Below are positions 17,233 to 25,143 of a stretch of DNA of 64,000 bases, piece by piece. This DNA comes from Shimia isoporae. Its GTDB lineage: Bacteria > Pseudomonadota > Alphaproteobacteria > Rhodobacterales > Rhodobacteraceae. The translations under genes were made by a program, and so were the position numbers. The first letter of the stretch is position 1, and each line of letters opens with the position of its first letter. The stretch is from the NCBI RefSeq assembly GCF_004346865.1, contig NZ_SMGR01000001.1, forward strand, positions 124,001-188,000. The letters are read 5' to 3'. A model generated the notes under the pieces. That model worked only from the letters and a program-made list of their open reading frames with translations. It searched no databases and was not told the origin of the DNA.

Positions 17233-17259
17233 AAAACCCCGCCCAAGTGGCGGGGTTTT
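17233..17259 (+). terminator. rpsD terminator
   Basis: AAAACCCCGCC / GGCGGGGTTTT with a 5-base loop and a TTTT tail, 27 bases after the rpsD stop and 10 bases before the convergent FkbM gene. Confidence 0.9.
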
Positions 17260-17269
17260 CATTTTGTCA

Positions 17270-18106
17270 TCAGGTGAGAAGCGCTGCGATCCGGCAGTCA
17301 GGGTGAACAAAGAAAAAGTTGTTCACATAAACGCGCGACAGGGGGTTGCGGCTGCGGATGGCAAGGTTTTCTGGGCTTTGCAGCGTTTTGAGGTCTGCTG
17401 GCGAAACGTCTTTGAGCCGATTGTCGCGCGCGACATAGCAGGCACGGTATCCTTCGGTTTCTAGCAAATCGAAGAGGTCGTTGACCTTGTCTGAATGGCG
17501 GAGTTCCGTTTCGATCAACCAAACCGGACGGTCCTGCCTGATTCGTTCGTGCGCCCCCTTCACGACGTTGAATTCATTGCCTTCGACATCGACCTTGATC
17601 AGGTCGATGCGTCCATCATGGTCGGAGAAATAGCTGTCGATCGCGACGGTCCGGATGTCAAAGCTGTGGATGGCATCGTGTTCGGAGGTATCGAATTTGT
17701 TGCCTTGCGCAATGGTTCCGAGATCGACGCTTTCGATGCCGTCTTTTGCCGGGATGCGCAGAGTGGCTGAGCCGTTCGTGTCATCGACCCCCATCGGCTC
17801 AACTATGCAGGTTGCGCTGGCGTAGAAATGGCGCGTGTGTTCGAAAAGGCCGGCATTGGGTTCAAAGGAGAAGATACGGCGGGCTTTGGGGCGCAGAGTG
17901 TGCGTGTACATGCCGATATTGGCGCCCACGTCGACAAACGTGTCCAATGCTCCCGCGGGCAATCTGCGTGACAGATAGCGGGTCTCTATTTCATGGGGCG
18001 CAAGCCGCCATTGCAGCGCGTAGAGCCATTGAGCGAATTTGGTTTTTGTTGTGACGGGCACGGCAGGAGCCTTCTGCGCAAACGTTTCGAACGACCCTAG
18101 CCGCAC
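17270..18106 (-). CDS. FkbM family SAM-dependent methyltransferase
   Basis: A 278-residue protein with a class I methyltransferase fold: motif I FVDVGANIGMYTHTL (about 57-71), IFSFEPNAGLFEH, and the FkbM signature IDLIKVDVEGNEFNVVKGAH. FkbM enzymes O-methylate sugars or polyketides; the acceptor is unknown. It is convergent with rpsD and stands alone. No strong ribosome site was seen before the ATG. Confidence 0.85.
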   Translation of the reverse strand: MRLGSFETFAQKAPAVPVTTKTKFAQWLYALQWRLAPHEIETRYLSRRLPAGALDTFVDVGANIGMYTHTLRPKARRIFSFEPNAGLFEHTRHFYASATCIVEPMGVDDTNGSATLRIPAKDGIESVDLGTIAQGNKFDTSEHDAIHSFDIRTVAIDSYFSDHDGRIDLIKVDVEGNEFNVVKGAHERIRQDRPVWLIETELRHSDKVNDLFDLLETEGYRACYVARDNRLKDVSPADLKTLQSPENLAIRSRNPLSRVYVNNFFFVHPDCRIAALLT

Positions 18107-18278
18107 GGAGTAAGGTATTCAAAAGATTTAAACTGTTCACATCTGTGGCGAAGAAAATACTGCAAAGTCTAAGGGTTTCGGGACAGGTTAAACGGTTTTC
18201 AATTAAGTTGGTGTTGATGGGGAATTGGGGGATTCCAAGGCAAGAACTGCCTGCGTGTGAACAGGAAAGGGAAACAAG

Positions 18279-18686
18279 ATGGCAGTTCCATTGCAGTCCA
18301 ACATGGTCATGAATGGCGGAGTGCCGCGTGTCGTGGTTCTGACGCCGGCGCAGAGCGTCATGGTCAAGGCCGCGTTGTCTCAGTACGGCGGGCGCGAAAC
18401 AGCGAAAGTCGAAAAGCCGGAGCCGACCAAGGTGTCGCGTGGTCTGGACAGTCAGGGTGAACAAGCCCCGGGTCTTGATCCGGACTATGGCGCCAGCAAA
18501 GGTGGCACGACGCAGCGCGAGCTTGGATCGCAGACGCTGGATTCGTCCGTGCGCAACATGATCAACAACGCGGTGACCGCCTTTAACGGTGGCGCTGGCG
18601 GGAAATCATTTGCTCAGTTCATGATGGCGGAACTCAAAGCCAACGGCATCGACAGCACGCAGTCGTTCATCGACTACTATGCCTGA
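18279..18686 (+). CDS. Conserved hypothetical small protein
   Basis: A 135-residue protein with an AGGAAAGGG ribosome site. It has an N-terminal hydrophobic patch (VPRVVVLTPAQSVMVKAAL), a disordered Glu/Lys/Gly centre and a helical C-terminus (AQFMMAELKANGIDSTQSF). No known domain, signal peptide or TM helix. It stands alone between divergent FkbM and convergent membrane protein genes. Function unknown. Confidence 0.7.
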   Translation: MAVPLQSNMVMNGGVPRVVVLTPAQSVMVKAALSQYGGRETAKVEKPEPTKVSRGLDSQGEQAPGLDPDYGASKGGTTQRELGSQTLDSSVRNMINNAVTAFNGGAGGKSFAQFMMAELKANGIDSTQSFIDYYA

Positions 18687-18694
18687 CACCTGTG

Positions 18695-19078
18695 TCAGAC
18701 CGGCCGGCTGAACACGTCTGGCATGAGGGCCGCGGCAACAAGCAGCAAGCCAATTGCGCCAAAGAACGCGATGCCCCCTCGCAGGGCGCGGCGTTGTTGG
18801 GACATTAGCATGTACGCCGTGGCACCAAGGTTAGATACAATGCCCATCAGCACGATGCCCCATGGAAAGATTCCATGGGCCAGAGAGTAGTTGCCAGACC
18901 CATATGCCACCAGCAGCGCAAGAATGGCGGTGCCGTAAAGGCGGTACATCAGCGGGGTGCCTTTGGGCAGCCACGTGATCGTATCCAAGCGGGCGGATGG
19001 CAGGAGCAGGTAAGGGGCGACAAGGCACAGCAGTGAGATCGCGATTTTTAGTATCAGGACGTATGTCAGCAACGTCAT
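18695..19078 (-). CDS. Small four-helix membrane protein
   Basis: A 127-residue hydrophobic protein with four TM helices (about 3-25, 45-61, 66-90, 97-118). ATCAGGAG precedes the ATG. Family not recognised. It converges on the 135-residue hypothetical gene and is divergent from hisC. Confidence 0.7.
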   Translation of the reverse strand: MTLLTYVLILKIAISLLCLVAPYLLLPSARLDTITWLPKGTPLMYRLYGTAILALLVAYGSGNYSLAHGIFPWGIVLMGIVSNLGATAYMLMSQQRRALRGGIAFFGAIGLLLVAAALMPDVFSRPV

Positions 19079-19248
19079 GTACGGTACTCCTGATCTGACT
19101 TTGCCGAATGTGGTCGCAAAACCGGCGCCTGATGTCGTTCTTTCCCGTCAAACGTTGCCACAAGGGCGCAATTTGGCGCAATGGTGGCTTCGTGGCTTTC
19201 AAATGCCAAAAGCCGCAGCTAAACACCTCTTCGTAAGTGGAGGATGTT

Positions 19249-20346
19249 ATGTCAGTGATCGCGCCGCAGCCGGGCATTCTGGATATTGAACTTTATGTCG
19301 GCGGCTCTTCGACGGTGGATGGTGTGGCCGAAGTGGTCAAGCTGTCGTCCAACGAAAACCCCCTTGGCACCAGTGATGTGGTCAAGCAGGCCCATTCCAA
19401 GACCGGCCACAATCTGCACCGCTATCCTTCGACGGATCATGCCGGTCTGCGTGCGGCGATTGCCGATGTGCACAAGCTGGATGCTGATCGCATCATTTGC
19501 GGTGTCGGGAGCGACGAGGTTCTCCAGTTTGTAACGCAAGCCTATGCCGGTGTGGGCGACGAGATCGTGTACCCTGAACACGGTTTCTCTATGTATCCGA
19601 TCCTGGCCAAAATGGTCGGCGCCAAGCCGGTTGCAGTCCCCGAGCGGGAACGGACAGTGGATGTGGATGCCATTCTCAAGGCCTGTACCAAGAAGACCAA
19701 GATCGTCTTTATTGCGAACCCGGGCAATCCGACGGGAACCATGATTGGCAGCAACGAGGTTGCACGACTGGCGGATGGCCTGCCCAAAGGCTGCATTCTT
19801 GTGCATGACGGTGCCTACACGGAATACGTTGAAGGCTTTGACGGCGGCGCGTCTCTCGTGGAGGCGCGGGACAACATGGTCATGACACGCACCTTCTCCA
19901 AGATTTACGGTCTTGGCGGATTGCGGGTCGGTTGGGGGTACGCCTCCAAGGAGATCATCGATGTTTTGAATCGCGTTCGTCAGCCGTTCAACCTGTCTAC
20001 GATTCAGCTTGATGTGGCCGAGGCAGCCGTGCGGGATCAGGAGTGGGTCGAGAAGTGCCGCGCGGAAAATACGCGGATGCGCGCGTGGCTGGCGGAAGCT
20101 TTGGCAGAGTTGGGCGTGCCGTCGGACACCTCGACCACGAACTTCATTCTGGCCAGATTTGCGGATCAGGCCGAAGCTGAAGCCTGTGACGACTACCTGA
20201 AAACCGAAGGTCTGATTGTGCGTCGCGTCGCCGGCTATGGCCTGCCGCATTGTCTTCGGATCACGGTTGGAGACGAACCAGCCTGCCGCCGAGTGGCACA
20301 CACAATCGGGAACTTCAAAGCCGAGTACCGCGGAGGCGGCAAGTGA
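19249..20346 (+). CDS. hisC: Histidinol-phosphate / aromatic aminotransferase
   Basis: A 365-residue PLP-dependent class I/II aminotransferase. SNENPLG near the N-terminus, N160 in NPGNPTGT, D187-Y190, the PLP lysine K218 in [10 protein letters not shown] and R226 in RVGWG are all present. It converts imidazole-acetol phosphate to histidinol phosphate and, paired with tyrA as here, may also transaminate prephenate or phenylpyruvate. A GGAGG site precedes ATG 19249. The stop overlaps the tyrA GTG (GTGA at 20343-20346), so the two are translationally coupled. Confidence 0.93.
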   Translation: MSVIAPQPGILDIELYVGGSSTVDGVAEVVKLSSNENPLGTSDVVKQAHSKTGHNLHRYPSTDHAGLRAAIADVHKLDADRIICGVGSDEVLQFVTQAYAGVGDEIVYPEHGFSMYPILAKMVGAKPVAVPERERTVDVDAILKACTKKTKIVFIANPGNPTGTMIGSNEVARLADGLPKGCILVHDGAYTEYVEGFDGGASLVEARDNMVMTRTFSKIYGLGGLRVGWGYASKEIIDVLNRVRQPFNLSTIQLDVAEAAVRDQEWVEKCRAENTRMRAWLAEALAELGVPSDTSTTNFILARFADQAEAEACDDYLKTEGLIVRRVAGYGLPHCLRITVGDEPACRRVAHTIGNFKAEYRGGGK

Positions 20347-21266
20347 GAACGCCGGTTTACAACCGTGTGGCCCTGATCGGGCTCGGGCTGATAGCGTCCT
20401 CAATGTTCTGGGCGATGAAGCGCGGCGGTTTGGCAGGTGAAGTCACCGGATATGCCAAATCGGCTGAAAGCCGCGAGACGGCCCGCCGGATCGGCCTGTG
20501 CGACCGTGTGTGTGAAAGCGCGGCCGAGGCAGTTGAAGGCGCTGATCTTGTGGTGCTGTGTGTTCCGGTTGGGGCGATGGGGGCTGTGGCTGCGGACATC
20601 GCACCTTCTTTAATGCCGGGCGCCACAGTAACCGACGTGGGCTCTGTCAAACGCCATGTGATCGACGCGGTGACACCGCATTTGCCCGACGGTGTACACT
20701 TTGTGCCTGCACACCCGCTGGCGGGTACGGAGCACTCTGGTCCGGAGAGCGGTTTTGCCGAGCTTTTTGACAACCGTTGGAGTTTGTTGGTGCCTGTCGA
20801 GGGCAGCGACCCAGAAGCCGTGGCCAAGTTGCGCGCACTCTGGGAAGGTATGGGCGCAAATGTCGACGAGATGGATGCTGACCACCACGATCTGGTTCTG
20901 GCCGTGACCAGCCATGCGCCGCACCTGATTGCGTATACGATGGTGGGTGTCGCAGACGATCTGCGCCGTGTCACGGACAGTGAGGTAATCAAATATTCAG
21001 CGGCCGGTTTCCGTGATTTTACCCGTATTGCGGCGTCGGATCCGACCATGTGGCGGGACGTGTTCCTGACCAACAAGGACGCGACGCTGGAAATCCTCGG
21101 GCGCTTTACGGAAGAACTGTTTGCCTTGCAGCGGGCCATCCGGACCGGTGACGGCGAACAGTTGCACGACTATTTCACCCGCACACGGGCCATCCGTCGC
21201 GGCATCATTGAAGCGGGGCAGGACACGGCTGCGCCGAACTTTGGTCGCGGGGGCGGCAAGGAATGA
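20343..21266 (+). CDS. tyrC: Prephenate/cyclohexadienyl dehydrogenase
   Basis: A 307-residue NAD(P)-dependent dehydrogenase for tyrosine synthesis. The Rossmann motif reads [11 protein letters not shown] (third Gly replaced by Ala), and the family segments DVGSVK and [18 protein letters not shown] are clear, as is the all-helical C-terminal domain (about 180-290). No chorismate mutase or ACT domain. Starts at a GTG inside the hisC stop; its own stop overlaps the extensin-like start (ATGA at 21263). Confidence 0.92.
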   Translation: MRTPVYNRVALIGLGLIASSMFWAMKRGGLAGEVTGYAKSAESRETARRIGLCDRVCESAAEAVEGADLVVLCVPVGAMGAVAADIAPSLMPGATVTDVGSVKRHVIDAVTPHLPDGVHFVPAHPLAGTEHSGPESGFAELFDNRWSLLVPVEGSDPEAVAKLRALWEGMGANVDEMDADHHDLVLAVTSHAPHLIAYTMVGVADDLRRVTDSEVIKYSAAGFRDFTRIAASDPTMWRDVFLTNKDATLEILGRFTEELFALQRAIRTGDGEQLHDYFTRTRAIRRGIIEAGQDTAAPNFGRGGGKE

Positions 21267-22198
21267 CCCCGCGCGGCGGAATATTGGCCGCCTGCGCACT
21301 GGGGCTGATGGTGGCGGGAAACTTTGCGGCGGCGAAAGCCCCCAAGACAAGCCTGCGACCTGTGACCCGTGAGGATGTGTTTCCCTTGCCGAAGGAAACA
21401 ACCCAAAAACAGGCGCGGGCCGAGGCACCATCAAAGTCTTTGCGACCTCGTTTGCGACCCTCATCTGTGACGCGCGCAGCGGTTGCGCAACCCGCTGCGG
21501 CTGTGGCGGCGGCCTCAACGGCCAACGTTGTCAAAACCAAACCGGCCAAGGCGGCCAAGACGCAAGCTGCGGAAACCAAAACCACCCGAGTGGCGATGGC
21601 GACCGGGCGTGATGCTGTTGAAACCGGCGTCAACGTACAGCGCAAGAAGCGATCTCGCTTGCCGGAGGGGATGAGCTATCTCTGCAAGAGCAAGAACATC
21701 ATCGGTAAAGCCCACGCGCCGGTGCCTGCCAAGTTGCCAGGATGCGGCATCAAATCCGGCGCGGTGAAAGTCTATCAGGTCGGCGAGGTGTCGCTGAGCA
21801 CGCCTGCGGTGATGACATGCGATACGGCTTTTGCCCTGCACCGCTGGGTGGACAAGGGCGTTGCGGACTCGGTCAAACACTTTGGCGGAGGTGTCAGCAA
21901 GCTCAAGGTGGCTGCCGGGTACGCCTGCCGGACACGCAACAACCGACCAGGCGCAAAGGTAAGTGAGCATGGTCGCGGGAAAGCTATTGATATTTCGGCG
22001 CTTTACACCAAAAGCGGCGACGAAATTTCGGTTCTGAGGGACTGGGGAAAAGGCAAAAAGGGCAGAATGCTCAGAGAGATGCACCGGTCTGCCTGTGGTC
22101 CGTTTGGCACGGTTCTCGGACCCAACGCAGACCGCTATCATCGTGACCATTTCCACTTTGACGTGGCCAGCCATCGCAGTGGACCGTACTGCCGCTAG
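21263..22198 (+). CDS. Extensin-family exported protein with a LAS-peptidase-like active site
   Basis: A 311-residue protein: signal/anchor segment (6-25), a Lys/Ala/Pro-rich linker (26-135), then an extensin_C-type domain (about 138-311). Its residues spell the LAS/VanY zinc-peptidase pattern S-x-H-x-x-G-x-A-x-D (SEHGRGKAIDIS, H236 and D243) plus HFH (H296, H298), with paired Cys residues. This suggests a peptidoglycan DD- or LD-peptidase (inference). It is the third gene of the hisC-tyrA operon with a 4-bp overlap and overlaps the convergent DUF2125 gene by 4 bp. Confidence 0.82.
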   Translation: MTPRGGILAACALGLMVAGNFAAAKAPKTSLRPVTREDVFPLPKETTQKQARAEAPSKSLRPRLRPSSVTRAAVAQPAAAVAAASTANVVKTKPAKAAKTQAAETKTTRVAMATGRDAVETGVNVQRKKRSRLPEGMSYLCKSKNIIGKAHAPVPAKLPGCGIKSGAVKVYQVGEVSLSTPAVMTCDTAFALHRWVDKGVADSVKHFGGGVSKLKVAAGYACRTRNNRPGAKVSEHGRGKAIDISALYTKSGDEISVLRDWGKGKKGRMLREMHRSACGPFGTVLGPNADRYHRDHFHFDVASHRSGPYCR

Positions 22199-23202
22199 CG
22201 GATGACGATCCGAGGCGCGGGGCCGATCGGGATCGGTCCGAAACGGGTTGTGCCACCTTTGAAGGTCAGCGGAATGTCCAGTTGCTTCTTGTTGCCGGAA
22301 AGTCCTGCGACAAAGGTCAGCGCCTGTTCCAAAGTGTCCAGAACTGCGGGAGCGACGCGCCCGCTTTCACGTGCGACCGCGATCATGTCCTGCCAGTTCA
22401 CCAGCCGGAAAGTCAGTTCGCCAGTCGGGTAGCCAAGATTGTCGATAGAGACGGCTCCGGCCGCGTTGAAGACCAGGTCCCCCCAGACAATATCGGCGCG
22501 TTTGAGGTCCAGCTTGGTCGGTTGAGGACGGTCGTCCTCGATGGCGGAAATGTCCCATGGGCGTGTGAAGCTGGCGTGCAGGTCAGCCTGAAACACCTCG
22601 AATGTGCGTGGTAGGTCCACCCCGGAGGGCAGGGAGAATGCTGCGGGAGGCGCGAGGTCCGTGGCGCGGAAGGCCAGCCTGTAGGTCGCGCTGGGCTGGT
22701 CGCCTTCTGTGGGTTGACGGTGCAGAGCGAGGTCGAGGCCAGTGGCTGTCATCTGCCAATCCAGCGACGAGGAAAGTGCCATCGTGTCGATATCGACATT
22801 GATGCGCTCCAGCGCGAGATCCGTTCCCGGATGCAGTACGAGGGACGCGCGCATGTCCTCGGACTTCAGGGATAGTTTCTCCGTTGGAACGGCAAGAGTT
22901 TGTTCGTTCGGCCAGACCGCGATCAGGTGGTGCGGCTTGTATGTAAGTGCAAACAGTTGAAAGAACGGGGCTTCCCATGCAACCCCGGTTTCCGGGTCGG
23001 CAAGGGTGATCTGGGTGAAGGTGGTGTCAATTCGGTTGGGAAAGCCGGAAACCGAGAGTTCGTCATACTCTGCAACCCAACCATCGGCGCGACGGTCTTC
23101 GAACCAAGTGGCAAAGCCGGATTTCGCGCCATAGTAGCCTGCCAGCCAGAAACCGCCCCAGACCAGCGCACCCAGCACCATAAGCCTTGCCATCCATTTC
23201 AT
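22195..23202 (-). CDS. DUF2125 family membrane-anchored protein
   Basis: A 335-residue protein with an N-terminal anchor (MARLMVLGALVWGGFWLAG) and a long beta-rich periplasmic domain. The alphaproteobacterial DUF2125 pattern is seen: a WYAAR-like helix region (FATWFEDRRADGWVAEYDEL), VSGFPNRID and the final FGPIPIGPAP. Function unknown; beta-repeats recall AsmA-like envelope proteins. ATG 23202 has AAGGG upstream; an in-frame extension past it would run through the ChaC gene antisense. Confidence 0.85.
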   Translation of the reverse strand: MKWMARLMVLGALVWGGFWLAGYYGAKSGFATWFEDRRADGWVAEYDELSVSGFPNRIDTTFTQITLADPETGVAWEAPFFQLFALTYKPHHLIAVWPNEQTLAVPTEKLSLKSEDMRASLVLHPGTDLALERINVDIDTMALSSSLDWQMTATGLDLALHRQPTEGDQPSATYRLAFRATDLAPPAAFSLPSGVDLPRTFEVFQADLHASFTRPWDISAIEDDRPQPTKLDLKRADIVWGDLVFNAAGAVSIDNLGYPTGELTFRLVNWQDMIAVARESGRVAPAVLDTLEQALTFVAGLSGNKKQLDIPLTFKGGTTRFGPIPIGPAPRIVIR

Positions 23203-23281
23203 CGACTGCACCCTTTTCGCCGCGTTGCCTTTGGTGTTTAACGCGACCTCAGACACGGAACCAGCAAAAGGCGCAAGGCAG

Positions 23282-23806
23282 ATGTGGGTATTCGGATACG
23301 GGTCGCTATTGTGGAACCCCGGATTTGAGGTGAGTGAGCAGTCTGTGGGCACCCTGCACGGCTGGCATCGCAGTTTTTGCATGCGCTCGATCCACCACCG
23401 TGGCACCGATGCAGACCCCGGTCTGGTGCTCGCGCTGGATGCCGAGGTCGGGGCGCATTGTCAGGGCGTGGCCTTGAAAGTGGCGAACGGACATGAAGCA
23501 AAAACTCTGGATTACCTGCGTGAGCGGGAACTGGTGAGCTCTGCTTATCTGGAAAAAACGTTGGAAGTGGCGTTGAGCGACGGGCGGACTGTGGAGGCTG
23601 TGACCTATGTGATCGATCCCGATCACGTGCAGTATTGCCATCTGGACCTTGAGGAGCAGGCGCGTATCATTTCCACAGCTGTTGGCGGGCGCGGGCCCAA
23701 TACCGAGTATCTTTACAATACTGCCAGTCATTTGACCGCACTGGGCATCGAAGATGCGGATTTGGACTGGCTGTCCGCGCGGGTGCGGGAATTGGTGGCT
23801 GCCTGA
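23282..23806 (+). CDS. chaC: ChaC-like glutathione-specific gamma-glutamylcyclotransferase
   Basis: A 174-residue cytosolic enzyme that turns glutathione into 5-oxoproline and Cys-Gly. Signature FGYGSLLWNPGF at the N-terminus (YGSL substrate loop), and YLREREL holding the conserved catalytic Glu. Length is typical. ATG 23282 was chosen over 23225 because the beta-strand MWVFGYGSL is the family N-terminus and GCAAGG precedes it. Confidence 0.9.
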   Translation: MWVFGYGSLLWNPGFEVSEQSVGTLHGWHRSFCMRSIHHRGTDADPGLVLALDAEVGAHCQGVALKVANGHEAKTLDYLRERELVSSAYLEKTLEVALSDGRTVEAVTYVIDPDHVQYCHLDLEEQARIISTAVGGRGPNTEYLYNTASHLTALGIEDADLDWLSARVRELVAA

Positions 23807-23901
23807 GGTCCACTTTGATGTACCCAGGGTGAAAAACCTTGGCACTCTGGGCGCTTGCCAGTAGGGTGACGCCAGAAAAACAAGTGTCAGGACACGCGCT
23901 C

Positions 23902-25140
23902 ATGGAGCAGCCGGACCGGAAAATCGAGCCGAAATTCAAAAGACCTGTAACCCAGATCTTGTACATGCTGGTTGTGCTTGGCGCGACCGCGGCTGGCGCC
24001 TCGGTGGCGTTGCCCAGCGTGATGGATGTGTTTCTGTCCAACATCTATCTGAATGGTTTCATCTTTGTGGTGTTCCTGATCGGCGTTTGCGCCACGTTCG
24101 GGCAGGTCTTGTCATTGACCTCGTCGATCCGCTGGATCGAAGGGTTTGTGGGGCTTCGCGAGAATTATGATGTAAACGCGCCACCCAAACTGTTGGTGCC
24201 TTTGGCGGCTCTGCTGCGTGAGCGCGGGGCGAACGGACAGATCAGCGCCTCGTCGACGCGGTCCATTCTGGATTCGGTCGCGACGCGGATCGACGAAGGT
24301 CGCGAAATCACGCGTTACCTTGTGAACACCCTGATCTTTCTCGGCCTTCTGGGCACCTTTTATGGGCTCGCGACCACGGTTCCGGCGGTGGTAGACACCA
24401 TCAAAAGCCTGGACCTGGCAGAAGGTGAAAAGAGTACGGATGTTGTGTCGCGCCTTCTGGACGGTCTCGAAAGCCAACTGGGCGGAATGGGCACCGCGTT
24501 TGCCTCGTCGCTTCTTGGTCTGACCGGATCGCTGATCGTTGGACTGCTCGAGCTTTTTGCGGGACATGGCCAGAATCGTTTTTACCGTGAACTGGAAGAA
24601 TGGCTGAGCTCGATTACGCGGGTCGGCTTTAGCTCCGGCGAAGGCGAGGGCGACGTACAAGTCCTTGGTGCGGCTTTCGAACATATGTCTGCGCAATTGG
24701 ACGAGTTGCGCGAAACCATGATCGTCACGGCCTCGGCGCGCAACGAAGACGGCGGATCAATGACTGAATTGGCCGAGGCAATTCACCGTATGACCGACCG
24801 GATAGAAACGCAGGCGCCTGCAACCCAAGCTCTGTTGCGAGTGGCAGACGGGCAGGAGAAATTGATCCAGCATCTGGAAGGTCGCGGTGAAGACGGCGAA
24901 GGCGGCGTTGATGCCGAAAGCCGGATGCGGTTGCGCTCGATTGACGTGCAGATGTTGCGTATCCTCGAAGAAATCAGCGCGGGCCGGCAAGAAACCATGG
25001 CGGAACTGCGTACGGAACTGGGTGGCCTCAAACGCATCGTCAAGCAAACCGCGAGCGCATTCGGTGCCGCGCCGGTGAAGCCGATTGGCAAGGTGCGCCG
25101 TCGTGAACCACCTTCGTCTGATGGTGGACAGGAGGGCTAG
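23902..25140 (+). CDS. MotA/TolQ/ExbB-like proton-channel protein
   Basis: A 412-residue inner-membrane protein. TM1 (about 17-38) and TM2 (about 50-72) lead to a cytoplasmic loop, and two further TM helices (about 135-160, 195-220) hold the conserved TFYGLATTVPAV and TAFASSLLGLTGSLIVG segments of MotA/ExbB proteins. A C-terminal cytoplasmic tail of about 190 residues ends in a helical region. The stop lies 3 bp before the MotB-like gene. The usual role is a proton-driven stator with the partner; here the driven machine is unknown. Confidence 0.85.
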   Translation: MEQPDRKIEPKFKRPVTQILYMLVVLGATAAGASVALPSVMDVFLSNIYLNGFIFVVFLIGVCATFGQVLSLTSSIRWIEGFVGLRENYDVNAPPKLLVPLAALLRERGANGQISASSTRSILDSVATRIDEGREITRYLVNTLIFLGLLGTFYGLATTVPAVVDTIKSLDLAEGEKSTDVVSRLLDGLESQLGGMGTAFASSLLGLTGSLIVGLLELFAGHGQNRFYRELEEWLSSITRVGFSSGEGEGDVQVLGAAFEHMSAQLDELRETMIVTASARNEDGGSMTELAEAIHRMTDRIETQAPATQALLRVADGQEKLIQHLEGRGEDGEGGVDAESRMRLRSIDVQMLRILEEISAGRQETMAELRTELGGLKRIVKQTASAFGAAPVKPIGKVRRREPPSSDGGQEG

Positions 25141-25143
25141 GTC

